64,000 nt of DNA from Bacillus sp. ISL-51 (GCF_018613535.1 NZ_JAGGQB010000012.1:1-64000); one strand, 5' to 3'; counted from the first letter of the stretch, positions 54,337-62,801 are shown. Notes: generated by a model from the letters alone, not told the origin. Program-made: numbers and translations.

Positions 54337-54353
54337 ATTACAGTTCCTTTACA
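54337..54353 (-). promoter_or_regulatory. WalR box upstream of yocH
   Basis: The minus strand reads TGTAAA-GGAAC-TGTAAT, an exact fit to TGTWAH-N5-TGTWAH, about 97 nt before the yocH start. yocH is a standard WalR-activated gene. Confidence 0.85.
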
Positions 54354-54475
54354 TGAAACATTTCTCTCGCTTGGTAAGACTTGCTTAACCCTTGATATAA
54401 CAAGGTTTTTCAAGCCTGTTATGTTTTTGTCCCGAGAAGAAAACCCAATGTGCAAATCTCTAAAAAAATCTTTTT

Positions 54476-56254
54476 TTATTCTGTTTCTCTTGCATAATTT
54501 CGGATTTCTTCTAAAAAAAGCGCTCCGTATTTTAATCTTTTTTGTTCTCCTACTCCTTTTACAGAAAGAAGATCATTTTCCGTTTCCGGCTGTTTTGCCG
54601 ACATTTCTTTTAACGTCTGGTCGGAGAAAACAACAAATGGAGGCACACCTTGATCTGCCGCAATATCTTTACGGAGACGGCGCAGACGCTCAAATAATTC
54701 ATCATTTTCTGTAATGGCGGCCGCCTGCAGGGCTTCTTTTCTGGAAACCGCTTCTTTTCCAAGCAGGACGTGTCTGCCTTTTTCGGTTACGAGAAGCGTA
54801 GGAAAGGTGCCGTCAGCCATTCTGATATACTCATCAGAAATGAGGAATTCAATAAAATCACTGATTTCCGATACGGATTGATGCTTCATAATGCCGTAAG
54901 TTGACAGGCTGCTAAAGCCGGTCTCCAGCACTTTTTTATTTTTTGAACCTGCAAGCACTTGGGCAACCATCGTTTTTCCGAAGCGTTCATTCATTCTGAT
55001 GATGCACGACAGCACCATTTGCGCTTCTTTTGTGACGTCATGCGCGGCCCTTGTATCGGTACAATTGCCGCAGGCCCCGCAAGCTTCTGCCTCCTTCTCG
55101 CCGAAATACTTCAGGATAAAACGCTGCAGGCAATCTTCCGTATGGCAGTAATCCACCATCTGTCTCAGTTTTTTGAGATCTTGTTTTTGTTTCTCTTCAC
55201 CGGCGGTTGATTGGTCGATTAAAAACCGCTGCACCATAATATCCTGCGGCGAGAACAGGAGAACGCACTCACTGTCAAGTCCGTCGCGGCCCGCTCTTCC
55301 CGCTTCTTGATAGTAGCTTTCCATGTCTTTTGGAATTTGGCCGTGCAGGACGAATCTGATGTTGGACTTGTCAATTCCCATTCCGAATGCCGATGTAGCG
55401 ACCATCACTTGGAGCTGGTCGTTAAGAAATTGCTCCTGCTGCTCTTTTCTGACATCATCCGCCAATCCTCCGTGATAACGGCCGGCATTGATTCCGTTTC
55501 GTTTTAATTTTTCATATATACGGTCAGCTTCTTTTCTTGTGGCTGTATAAATAATACCGGCTTCGCGTTTATTTCTCTCCAGATATTGCTCGATAAAACG
55601 GTCTTTATTTTCACCCTTTACTACTTTAAAGGTTAAATTCTCCCTGGAAAAACCGGTATATACGGTATGCGCCTTATCAATATGAAGCTGTTTGCAAATG
55701 TCGTCATGAACTTCCGGTGTAGCTGTAGCCGTTAATGCTATGATAACAGGCGGCTCTTTTAATTCTCTAAAAAGAATTTCTATATTTCGATAGCTCGGCC
55801 TGAAATCATGGCCCCATTGCGAAATACAGTGGGCTTCGTCAATCGCGACTAGCGGAACTGTGATATTCTGCAAAATATGAATGAATTCAGGAGAGGTTAA
55901 GCGCTCCGGCGTTATATAAAAAAGCCGATAAGCCCCTTCTTTCAGCCTGTTTAAACGATCGTGAATGTCGCGGCCCGTTTGCGTGCTGTTAATATAAGCT
56001 GCTGCGATCCCCGCTTCTTCAAGCGCATCAACTTGGTCTTTCATTAAGGATATAAGAGGAGAAATAACGATAGTGGTGCCTTCAAACAGCAATGCGGGAA
56101 TCTGATAGCAAATTGATTTTCCGCCGCCTGTCGGCATGATGCAGACCGTATTTTGTTTATCCTCTGTCACTGCTTGTATCGCCTGTTTTTGGCCCGCCCG
56201 CAAACTTTCGTAGCCGAAATAGTGTGCCAGAAGAGATTCGGCTTTATCCAGCAT
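54476..56254 (-). CDS. recQ: ATP-dependent DNA helicase RecQ
   Basis: 592 residues. Superfamily 2 helicase motifs: QxxAI (AGQKQAIQAV), Walker A PTGGGKS, DEAH, TATATPEV, and the motif V/VI region AFGMGIDKSNIR and QEAGRAGRDG. The zinc-binding RQC cysteines follow (CLQRF..CGACGNC), then a winged helix and a C-terminal HRDC domain. It unwinds recombination and stalled-fork structures. This is the B. subtilis yocI position. Divergence from family length is negligible. Confidence 0.95.
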   Translation of the reverse strand: MLDKAESLLAHYFGYESLRAGQKQAIQAVTEDKQNTVCIMPTGGGKSICYQIPALLFEGTTIVISPLISLMKDQVDALEEAGIAAAYINSTQTGRDIHDRLNRLKEGAYRLFYITPERLTSPEFIHILQNITVPLVAIDEAHCISQWGHDFRPSYRNIEILFRELKEPPVIIALTATATPEVHDDICKQLHIDKAHTVYTGFSRENLTFKVVKGENKDRFIEQYLERNKREAGIIYTATRKEADRIYEKLKRNGINAGRYHGGLADDVRKEQQEQFLNDQLQVMVATSAFGMGIDKSNIRFVLHGQIPKDMESYYQEAGRAGRDGLDSECVLLFSPQDIMVQRFLIDQSTAGEEKQKQDLKKLRQMVDYCHTEDCLQRFILKYFGEKEAEACGACGNCTDTRAAHDVTKEAQMVLSCIIRMNERFGKTMVAQVLAGSKNKKVLETGFSSLSTYGIMKHQSVSEISDFIEFLISDEYIRMADGTFPTLLVTEKGRHVLLGKEAVSRKEALQAAAITENDELFERLRRLRKDIAADQGVPPFVVFSDQTLKEMSAKQPETENDLLSVKGVGEQKRLKYGALFLEEIRNYARETE

Positions 56255-56351
56255 ATCTTGTAAAACCTCGCTTTTCTTCGTTTTCTCTCATCTTATCATA
56301 AATAGAGAGGTCAGTTGCTGAGATTGCTATAATCAAAATGTTGATAAAAAT

Positions 56352-56565
56352 AAAAAAGCCATTTCCAAAAGGAAATGGCTTTCGCTACGTATTGCCGTAC
56401 GTAAGTAAGAAAGTTTTAAACCACCACTCCTCAAAGTGGGTGTTTGCAGAAACGTTCCTGTCGTCCTCTCGCAATGGAGGCATGACATTCCGGCTTCGAT
56501 ATAAAACTCCCTATTACAGCTTAAAGGTTAAAACTTAATTAACAATACGAACAATGTAGCTTCTT
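56352..56565 (-). ncRNA. bsrB: 6S-2 RNA
   Basis: Intergenic recQ-azoR1 transcript of about 200 nt on the minus strand, where 6S-2 RNA is encoded in B. subtilis. The 5' segment (GCTAC ... CGTATTG ... AAGTTTTAACC) pairs with the 3' segment (GGTTTAAAACTT ... CAATACGTAGC), giving the long closing helix of 6S RNAs. It ends in a strong terminator (AAAGCCATTTCC/GGAAATGGCTTT with T-run, 56352-56382). A TTGCTA-N17-TAGGAT promoter lies upstream (about 56606-56578). 6S RNAs mimic an open promoter and sequester sigma-A RNA polymerase. No open frame with ribosome site is present. Confidence 0.82.
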
Positions 56566-56742
56566 TTATATCCTACACTATCAGGCGCATTTTAGCAAGG
56601 GGGCTGATCTTTGCACAGAAAAACTTTTTTCTGAGTAAATAACACTTTTTTCGCTATAAAAACTGATTTTCCAACAAAAAATCAGTATATCGGTATAAGA
56701 TCAGACCGAGATTTGTCACCAGTTTCTTCTATAATATATGCG

Positions 56743-56782
56743 AAAAAAAGCCCTTACACCCGTATGAGGGTGTAAGGGCTTT
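56743..56782 (-). terminator. Terminator of azoR1
   Basis: 15-bp perfect stem AAAGCCCTTACACCC / GGGTGTAAGGGCTTT with 6-nt loop and minus-strand T-run. The rest of 56566-56742 holds only the 6S-2 promoter. Confidence 0.9.
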
Positions 56783-56788
56783 ACCGCA

Positions 56789-57415
56789 TTAAAATTTAGC
56801 AGCAAGATCTTTCGCTTCTTGTAATCCTTTTTCAATGATCGCTTGAGCATTGTCAGGTGCTGCGTTATGGCCTTCGATGACAACAGTGTGCAGATCTTGG
56901 ACTCCCCAGAAGCCGAGAACGGTTTTCATGAAGTTTAATGACATTTCAAGAGATGCCATCGGGCCTTCTGAATATACGCCTCCGCGTGCGTTTAAGAGCA
57001 CTGCTTTTTTATCTCCCATCAAACCTTTAGGTCCTTCAGGAGTGTATGTGAATGTTACGCCTGCGCGAGACAGGTAATCAACATAAGTATGAAGCACAGC
57101 AGGTACTGTGAAGTTCCAAAGCGGGAATGCAAATACAACTTTATCAGCTTTGACAAACTGGTTTAGATAAATGTCAGCTGTTGATGCTTGTTTTTTCTCT
57201 TCGTCTGTCATTTCCATTCCTTGAGCCGCTTTATATGTTCCGTTAATCATATCTCTTCCAAGGTAAGGAAGGTTTTCTTTATGAAGATCAAGTTCAATCA
57301 CTTCATCATTCGGATTGTTTTCTTTATAAGCAGCTAAAAACGCTTCATATAATTTTACTGATACGCCTTCTTCAGCTGTACGGTCACTTGATTTAACAAA
57401 TAATACTTGAGACAT
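56789..57415 (-). CDS. azoR1: FMN-dependent NADH:quinone/azo oxidoreductase
   Basis: 208 residues of the NQO1/AzoR flavodoxin-like family: VLFVKSSDRTAEEGVSVKLY at the start, FPLWNFTVPAVLHTYVDYL in the flavin site, and NARGGVYSEGP. It reduces quinones and azo bonds by two electrons, protecting from quinone and electrophile stress. GGAGG lies before the ATG. Position between recQ/6S-2 and yocK matches yocJ. Single-gene unit with strong terminator. Confidence 0.93.
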   Translation of the reverse strand: MSQVLFVKSSDRTAEEGVSVKLYEAFLAAYKENNPNDEVIELDLHKENLPYLGRDMINGTYKAAQGMEMTDEEKKQASTADIYLNQFVKADKVVFAFPLWNFTVPAVLHTYVDYLSRAGVTFTYTPEGPKGLMGDKKAVLLNARGGVYSEGPMASLEMSLNFMKTVLGFWGVQDLHTVVIEGHNAAPDNAQAIIEKGLQEAKDLAAKF

Positions 57416-57560
57416 TTTATTTCCTCCCGGTAATCTTTTTATATTTACTTACAAATAGTATGTTACTTTCTTTTTTATATAAAGTCAATCAATTTATTTT
57501 GAATATGAGATTTTTTTACGAAAAAAAAACAGGCACTAATGAATGTGCCTGCTTTAGCGG

Positions 57561-58052
57561 TTACTGTGAATCCTGCTCCCGATCCAAGATTTCGTATGTT
57601 TGGGAGCTTTTTTGGTCAACGGTTTCTTTATTTGAAAGATCCTTCACCTGTTGATGAAACTCTCTCTCATAAGACGGGGCATCAGTCTTGAGATCACCCT
57701 CCGCCTCTTCCTGCGCTTCGACTGTCCTTCTGGCGTACGGGACAGCTTCCAGCCTTTCATAAGGGATTTCCTTTCCCGTTTTTTCGCATATGCCGTATGT
57801 TCCCTTTTCCATTCGTTCGAGAGCGGCATTTACCTCATCTAAAAGATTCTGATCCACTTCATTTAAGGTTTGATTTGTGACCCTGTCCAGATAGATGCTG
57901 CCATGATCAGCTAAATGATTATCTACGCCGTTTGAGAGTTCTCCCGTGTCTTCACTCATTGATTGATCTTCCTTTGACTCGCCTTGGAGCCCTTCTTTTA
58001 AATCGATTAATTTATGATAAAGGCGGTCTCGTTGTTCGTTTGACAATGACAC
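57561..58052 (-). CDS. yocK: DksA/TraR-like general stress protein
   Basis: 163 residues, YteA/DksA-type: an N-terminal coiled coil (DRLYHKLIDLKEGL), GELSNGVDNHLADHGS, and a degenerate zinc-finger region keeping only one Cys (YGICEKTGKEIPYERLEAVP). It probably binds RNA polymerase or remains uncharacterised. The start is GTG 58052, about 9 nt after AAGGAG; ATGs at 58058 and 58061 are too close to that site but cannot be excluded. A sigma-B promoter lies directly upstream. Confidence 0.88.
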   Translation of the reverse strand: MSLSNEQRDRLYHKLIDLKEGLQGESKEDQSMSEDTGELSNGVDNHLADHGSIYLDRVTNQTLNEVDQNLLDEVNAALERMEKGTYGICEKTGKEIPYERLEAVPYARRTVEAQEEAEGDLKTDAPSYEREFHQQVKDLSNKETVDQKSSQTYEILDREQDSQ

Positions 58053-58100
58053 ATTCATCATCTCCTTTTTCGTCTCTTTTCCGGCTGCCATAGTCTTTTC

Positions 58101-58126
58101 ATACCCGTGAAAAAGGAGGCTGAAAC
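58101..58126 (-). promoter_or_regulatory. Sigma-B promoter of yocK
   Basis: Minus-strand GTTTCA (58126-58121), 14-nt spacer, GGGTAT (58106-58101): a near-perfect sigma-B promoter (GTTTAA-N13-15-GGGTAT). Confidence 0.85.
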
Positions 58127-58134
58127 ACTATACA

Positions 58135-58515
58135 TTAATGCTTTCCTGCCCTAATGGTGACATTTGGCGTTTTGTTTTCTGCCGCTCTTTGTTCTTTTAA
58201 ATGATTTTTCTGATGTTTGTCCTGAAATTCTTCAGCATCAGCTTTTTCCAGCTGCTTATCCGGCGTATGGTAAGTCGCACCTATATTTAAGATACCGCTC
58301 AGTTCGTTAATACTGAGCCTTTCGAAATCGATATTGTATTCAACCTTGTCCACTTTGACGTGTTCGATATGGACATACGTTTTTTCTCCTTCTATCATTT
58401 GCGGATCAGCATGGCATTTATCCTCAAGCTCATCAAGCTGTTTTTCTAATTTCTCAAGGCGTTCTAATTCTTCTTCGCATATTTTTTTGACCAACTTTTT
58501 TATCATTTTTTTCAA
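58135..58515 (-). CDS. yocL: GerPC-like protein YocL
   Basis: 126 residues: an N-terminal coiled coil (EEELERLEKLEKQLDELEDK), then YVHIEHVKVDKVEYNIDFER and LSINELSGILNIGATY, which follow the pattern of the spore germination protein GerPC (strand-rich block ending LxGTLNIG). The C-terminus is charged and probably disordered. GerPC helps germinants cross the spore coat. Small GerPA/GerPF-type genes lie alongside, supporting the assignment. Similarity is by pattern only. Confidence 0.7.
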   Translation of the reverse strand: MKKMIKKLVKKICEEELERLEKLEKQLDELEDKCHADPQMIEGEKTYVHIEHVKVDKVEYNIDFERLSINELSGILNIGATYHTPDKQLEKADAEEFQDKHQKNHLKEQRAAENKTPNVTIRAGKH

Positions 58516-58609
58516 AGAAAATCACTTCTTTCCCTGTTCACTCTTGGAAAGTTCTATGTCCTTCTCATCATGAATATATAAACATGGTATACAACAGAGG
58601 GGGTGAATT

Positions 58610-58843
58610 ATGATGTTTTTTCCATCCGTTATCAATTTAGAAAACACAAAAATTAACAGTATCAGCGGCGGAGCGACTTTTACTACAGGCTCTTCCATGA
58701 TGATAAGACGAACAGCTGTCAGCAAAAGAAATGAGGGATATGGTGAACAGAGCGGAGATTGCGTTGTCACAGTGATCCCTATTCTTAGTATCAATGATTA
58801 TGATCAATTAGACAGCACCGCTAAGAAGACTAACCTTCGATAA
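58610..58843 (+). CDS. GerPA/GerPF-like small spore protein
   Basis: 77 residues: MMFFPSVINLENTKINSISG, then a GYGEQSGDCVVTVIPILSIN block and NDYDQLDSTAKKT. It shares spacing with GerPA/GerPF proteins (VN..I..G, G.G..GD, D.D.IDS) and is a clear paralogue of the protein at 59651-59884. GAGGGGGTG lies before the start. Its 3' end overlaps that of yocM (convergent) by 14 bp. Confidence 0.7.
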   Translation: MMFFPSVINLENTKINSISGGATFTTGSSMMIRRTAVSKRNEGYGEQSGDCVVTVIPILSINDYDQLDSTAKKTNLR

Positions 58844-59312
58844 TAATGGGGCTTGCATTTCCTGTATGTTTATCTATCGAAATATATAAAATCCCGTCTT
58901 TAAATACCGCCTGCATTCCCTTGTTTCCCTGAACAGAATGCGGAAGGTCAAGCTTCTTTTCAAAATCGCCGTATTTTCCGGTCTTCTGTTTAAAATCCTG
59001 TTCATTAAAAAAGGACTTCCTGGTGCCTTTCACTAAAATATATTCCCCATATGATAATAACTGAACATCTTGTTTTCTGTATCCGGGCAGGTATAGCAAA
59101 TATTGCAGCTCATCATGGGTTTCAACAATATCTATAATAGGGAAATCATCCTCATTTCTTCTCATTTGCTGGTCTCCCTGCTGAAAAGGAAAATGTGAAT
59201 GACCGCTTTGAAAAGATTTTATTTGCTCTTCATCGAAGACTGTTTTCCAAAAGTCGCCGCCGGACATGTTTTGCGCCATTTCCATCCATTGCTTCATCTT
59301 ATCAAAGTCCAT
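58830..59312 (-). CDS. yocM: Small heat-shock (Hsp20/alpha-crystallin) protein
   Basis: 160 residues. The alpha-crystallin domain runs from IIDIVETHDELQYLLYLPGY to VFKDGILYISIDKHTG, with an N-terminal amphipathic Met-rich segment (MDFDKMKQWMEMAQNMSGGD). YocM is a small chaperone linked with salt stress in B. subtilis. ATG 59312 has GGGAGG 6 nt upstream; a 26-residue longer frame is unsupported. It lies among the GerP-like genes and overlaps the end of the one at 58610. Confidence 0.88.
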   Translation of the reverse strand: MDFDKMKQWMEMAQNMSGGDFWKTVFDEEQIKSFQSGHSHFPFQQGDQQMRRNEDDFPIIDIVETHDELQYLLYLPGYRKQDVQLLSYGEYILVKGTRKSFFNEQDFKQKTGKYGDFEKKLDLPHSVQGNKGMQAVFKDGILYISIDKHTGNASPIIIEG

Positions 59313-59381
59313 TTTTATCCTCCCTGTCTTAGCATACGGTAAAAAAAGACGGCATACACCTGTATTAAAGGAGGTTTGCCT

Positions 59382-59654
59382 GTGGTTCATCCAACTCCAT
59401 ATATCAATATTAATATTTTCATGTTGAAAATTAATTCCTTTGAAAATGCTTCAGCGGTTAATGTCGGACAGAATTTGCTGGCAGAATGGCAAAATTCAGA
59501 TAAAAAGAATCAAGGTTACGGACAAAATTTCGGGGATGCAAGCGGATTTTTTGGAACAAACGGCAAAGTAGATGACCGCGACCAAATTGACTCACCTTCT
59601 TCATTTGAATCAACACCAGCCAACATACCTGCTGGAAAAGGAGGCCCATTATGA
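59382..59654 (+). CDS. yozN: GerP-like small spore protein YozN
   Basis: 90 residues: YININIFMLKINSFENASAV, KKNQGYGQNFGD and VDDRDQIDS give the GerPA/GerPF pattern in a somewhat longer form with a Pro/Gly tail. GTG 59382 is chosen because AAAGGAGG lies 7 nt upstream. Its stop TGA overlaps the ATG of yocN (ATGA), so the pair is translationally coupled. Confidence 0.75.
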   Translation: MVHPTPYININIFMLKINSFENASAVNVGQNLLAEWQNSDKKNQGYGQNFGDASGFFGTNGKVDDRDQIDSPSSFESTPANIPAGKGGPL

Positions 59655-59884
59655 TGTTTTCGCCGGCTTTGGTGAATGTAGGCGGATTTAAAGTAAATGC
59701 AATGGACCGGGGTTCTTCCGTCACGATTGGACCATATCAGCAAATTGACTATTTTTTATCGAATAAGATTAATTACGGGTTCGGTGAGGAGAACGGAGAT
59801 TTGGCACCAATTTATATTCCGATCAGTTCAATTGTTGATCCAGATCTCATTGATTCAACTTCTGCCAAAACAAGTATCGTGTAA
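59651..59884 (+). CDS. yocN: GerPA/GerPF-like small spore protein YocN
   Basis: 77 residues: MMFSPALVNVGGFKVNAMDR, YGFGEENGDLAPIYIPISSI and PDLIDSTSAKT align by eye with the protein at 58610-58843 over the full length, indicating duplication. AAGGAGG lies 6 nt before the ATG at 59651. It is the second gene of the yozN-yocN pair and ends at a strong terminator. Confidence 0.78.
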   Translation: MMFSPALVNVGGFKVNAMDRGSSVTIGPYQQIDYFLSNKINYGFGEENGDLAPIYIPISSIVDPDLIDSTSAKTSIV

Positions 59885-59885
59885 T

Positions 59886-59922
59886 AAAAAAGCCATCCGA
59901 ATGTGAATTCGGATGGCTTTTT
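59886..59922. terminator. Bidirectional terminator between yocN and yozO
   Basis: 12-bp stem AGCCATCCGAAT/ATTCGGATGGCT with a GTGA loop and A/T runs on both sides. Confidence 0.92.
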
Positions 59923-59931
59923 ATGTGAAAA

Positions 59932-60276
59932 TTATTTGCATAAATGCTTTGTCAGCACGGCTTGAACTTCGCTTAAATCCGTATCCTTTGCAAATTCTAA
60001 TTCAAAGGTCTTGCTTCTTGTCATCAATAAAAGTCCGGTATCCGGATCAAACATGCCGGCCTCTTGGATGGCAAAGCTTTCAATCGTTTTATATGGAAGA
60101 AATACGCGGACCTTCTTTTTAGAAAACATTTTATTATCAAAGAAAATGATCCGTTTATTTGTGAAGCAAATCTGGTCAACCCGGAGCTTATAGATTGATT
60201 CTATTCTTTCCCCCTCAACGAGCAAAGCCTCAAGCTTCTTTGTGTCAGTTGATCTGCTAACAGAAAAAATTCCCAA
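59932..60276 (-). CDS. yozO: Bacterial PH-domain protein
   Basis: 114 residues: LLVEGERIESIYKLRVDQIC, FTNKRIIFFDNK and VFLPYKTIESFAI are the strands of a bacterial pleckstrin-homology (bPH/YokE-like) domain, closed by a C-terminal helix (TDLSEVQAVLTKHL). Cytoplasmic, no membrane segment. Role unknown. The 60277-60576 interval upstream has no gene; an extended -10 promoter-like TGTTATAAT occurs at 60448-60456 on the plus strand. Confidence 0.82.
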   Translation of the reverse strand: MGIFSVSRSTDTKKLEALLVEGERIESIYKLRVDQICFTNKRIIFFDNKMFSKKKVRVFLPYKTIESFAIQEAGMFDPDTGLLLMTRSKTFELEFAKDTDLSEVQAVLTKHLCK

Positions 60277-60576
60277 TGAAGAACCCCACTTTCTGCTTCT
60301 ATCTATTGTATTATCACGTTTCCCATAAAAAAAATAAGTTCTTTTTCCCTATATAAGAATACGACATAGACGGCATTTAAACCATTACGAACAGATTACA
60401 TTTTTAGAACACGCTAATAAATGGAACCTTTTCCGCTCAGGAGATGCTGTTATAATGTAGTACGTGTAAGCAGGCGGGAAAGTTTCAGAATGAAGGATCT
60501 TTTTTTCGAAAAGTCAGTTTTTTACGTTTTTTCCTTTCTTCTTTCTTTATTTCCCTTTTTCTCAGGAAAAGCCCAT

Positions 60577-60610
60577 AAAAAAACCGCGGCTTCTGAAATG
60601 CCGCGGTTTT
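60577..60610. terminator. Terminator after the 49-residue gene
   Basis: AAACCGCGGC (60581-60590) and GCCGCGGTTT (60600-60609) with a 9-nt loop; seven T on the minus strand, four on the plus strand. Confidence 0.85.
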
Positions 60611-60612
60611 CC

Positions 60613-60762
60613 TCATATTTCATCCCGATCCGTATCTTCAATTGTTCCTTCTTTATAGGTATCTGAGATTTGTTCAAGCGTGACGTCCGTGCCTTCTGCC
60701 GGATGCACTTGTTCTGTCTGATCTGTTGTTTCGTTCTTACTGCCGTACTCTGATTTTTTCAT
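60613..60762 (-). CDS. Small hydrophilic protein (49 residues)
   Basis: MKKSEYGSKNETTDQTEQVH followed by TLEQISDTYKEGTIEDTDRD: strongly hydrophilic and probably disordered, with the EQISDTYxEGT motif I associate with DUF4025-type Bacillus proteins. AAAGGATGG lies about 9 nt before ATG 60762. It ends directly at a strong terminator and follows yozC on the same strand. Confidence 0.65.
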   Translation of the reverse strand: MKKSEYGSKNETTDQTEQVHPAEGTDVTLEQISDTYKEGTIEDTDRDEI

Positions 60763-60828
60763 TTTGCAGCCATCCTTTATGTGTAGTCTTTCTTTAGTAT
60801 GGCTCGGGCAGCATGAATTCATTCGGTT

Positions 60829-61032
60829 TTAGATTTCTTCGAAGTATTCTTTATAAAATCCCCCGACCTTATTTGTATTATCAACGACAAAAATGAATTC
60901 TTCTGTCTCATTTTTGACTTCATACTCTTTTCCCGGCGTCAACACCCGGTTGACAATGTATTTTTTTGCATCGGTATGTACGCATTTGACTTTTTTTACG
61001 GTTTCTTTCGTCCGCCAATTGTTATGAATCAT
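60829..61032 (-). CDS. yozC: Small conserved protein YozC
   Basis: 67 residues: MIHNNWRTKETVKKVKCVHT, LTPGKEYEVKNETEEFIFVV and GGFYKEYFEEI. A small beta-rich fold of the type seen in short Bacillus DUF6501-like proteins. AAAGGAG lies 8 nt before the ATG. Identity rests on size and position upstream of dhaS; function unknown. Confidence 0.65.
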   Translation of the reverse strand: MIHNNWRTKETVKKVKCVHTDAKKYIVNRVLTPGKEYEVKNETEEFIFVVDNTNKVGGFYKEYFEEI

Positions 61033-61213
61033 GTAAAAAACTCCTTTTCTGATCGATAAGCTTATTGTAGCCGTTTTTTCTTGTGAATTGCAATAACGGT
61101 TATCAATTGATTTTATAAGGCGCTGTATTATAGAATGACTGTATGCGCTTACTCTGCGCGGACATCAAGATGCTCAAAACAGACCATAAAAAAATTCGGG
61201 AGGTTTGTTACGA

Positions 61214-62701
61214 ATGAGTTCTTTAACGATGCAGATCACAAAAAGGCTGGAAACATTTTTGCAAGGAACGAAGAAGCTTTACATTGACGGAAAGTTTGTC
61301 CCAAGTGCTTCAGGATCAACCTTTGTTACACCGAATCCGGCAACCGGCGAGACGCTGATGACTTTGTATGAAGCACAGGCAGAGGATGTCGACAGTGCAG
61401 TCAAAGCGGCACGCAAAGCCTTTGATCACGGCGAATGGCGCACAATGCCGGCCGCTTCCAGAAGCAGGCTGATGTATAAGCTGGCTGACTTAATGGAAGA
61501 GCACCAAACTGAACTCGCGCAGCTTGAAACACTTGATAACGGAAAACCGATTAATGAAACGACAAACGGAGATATCCCGCTGGCGATAGAGCATATGCGC
61601 TACTATGCCGGCTGGTCCACAAAAATAACCGGGCAGACGATCCCTGTCGCAGGCTCCTATTTTAATTACACCCGCCATGAACCCGTAGGCGTCGTCGGTC
61701 AAATCATTCCCTGGAATTTCCCTCTGCTTATGGCAATGTGGAAAATGGGCGCCGCCCTTGCCACAGGCTGCACGATCGTATTAAAACCAGCAGAGCAGAC
61801 ACCGCTGACAGCTTTGTATTTAGCGGAGTTAATTGATCAGGCCGGATTCCCTGACGGCGTCATCAATATTGTCCCGGGCTTCGGAGAGACTGCCGGAGAA
61901 GCGCTCACTAACCATGACGATGTCGATAAGCTCGCTTTTACGGGCTCTACAGAAATCGGCAAAAAAATTATGGAAAAGGCCGCAAAAACCATTAAACGCG
62001 TAACGCTTGAGCTTGGCGGAAAATCGCCTAATATCATGTTGCCTGACGCCAATTTTAAAAAAGCGATCCCGGGCGCGTTAAACGGCGTTATGTTTAATCA
62101 AGGCCAAGTATGCTGCGCAGGCTCCCGTGTCTTTATCCATAAAGACAAGTATGATGAGGTCGTCAGCGAAATGGTGTCTTATGCCGAATCGCTTCGCCAA
62201 GGAGCCGGTCTGCACCAAGATACGCAAATCGGCCCGCTCGTCAGCCAGGAACAGCACGAGCGTGTGCTTTCTTATATTGAAAGAGGAAAAGCTGAAGGGG
62301 CAAAAGCCGTGACAGGAGGCGGCTGTCCATTTGAAGAAGGCTATTTTGTCTCCCCGACCGTATTCGCGGACGTGGATGACAGCATGACGATTGCCAAAGA
62401 AGAAATTTTCGGACCGGTTTTGGCCGCCATCCCGTATGAATCGGTGGATGAAGTCATTGAGCGGGCCAACCGTTCAGAGTACGGCCTTGCAGCGGGGCTT
62501 TGGACAGAAAATGTAAAGCATGCCCACTACATCGCTGACCGTCTTCAAGCCGGAACCGTTTGGGTCAACTGCTATAACGTATTTGATGCGGCGTCTCCAT
62601 TCGGCGGCTATAAGCAATCCGGTCTCGGACGTGAAATGGGATCATACGCATTGAATAATTATACAGAAGTGAAAAGCGTATGGATCAATCTGGAAGATTA
62701 A
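61214..62701 (+). CDS. dhaS: Aldehyde dehydrogenase
   Basis: 495 residues. NAD(P)-dependent ALDH fold: IIPWNFPLLMAMWKMGAALA (cofactor), FTGSTEIGKKI, catalytic Glu in LELGGKSPN and nucleophile Cys in FNQGQVCCAGSR, then EEIFGPV and the C-terminal oligomer strand. It oxidises aliphatic or aromatic aldehydes to acids. ATG 61214 is chosen over an in-frame TTG at 61205 that touches the GGGAGG site. Single-gene unit ending in a terminator. Confidence 0.95.
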   Translation: MSSLTMQITKRLETFLQGTKKLYIDGKFVPSASGSTFVTPNPATGETLMTLYEAQAEDVDSAVKAARKAFDHGEWRTMPAASRSRLMYKLADLMEEHQTELAQLETLDNGKPINETTNGDIPLAIEHMRYYAGWSTKITGQTIPVAGSYFNYTRHEPVGVVGQIIPWNFPLLMAMWKMGAALATGCTIVLKPAEQTPLTALYLAELIDQAGFPDGVINIVPGFGETAGEALTNHDDVDKLAFTGSTEIGKKIMEKAAKTIKRVTLELGGKSPNIMLPDANFKKAIPGALNGVMFNQGQVCCAGSRVFIHKDKYDEVVSEMVSYAESLRQGAGLHQDTQIGPLVSQEQHERVLSYIERGKAEGAKAVTGGGCPFEEGYFVSPTVFADVDDSMTIAKEEIFGPVLAAIPYESVDEVIERANRSEYGLAAGLWTENVKHAHYIADRLQAGTVWVNCYNVFDAASPFGGYKQSGLGREMGSYALNNYTEVKSVWINLED

Positions 62702-62714
62702 TCTCTTTATGAAT

Positions 62715-62747
62715 AGAAACTGCTGCCTGTCAGCAGTTTCTTTTTTT
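62715..62747 (+). terminator. Terminator of dhaS
   Basis: GAAACTGCTG and CAGCAGTTTC arms with a 5-nt loop, followed by T7. Confidence 0.9.
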
Positions 62748-62801
62748 GTCATGCGGTCATGTGTATATGAATATATATGCTTCTGAAGGAGTTGAGCGAG
62801 T

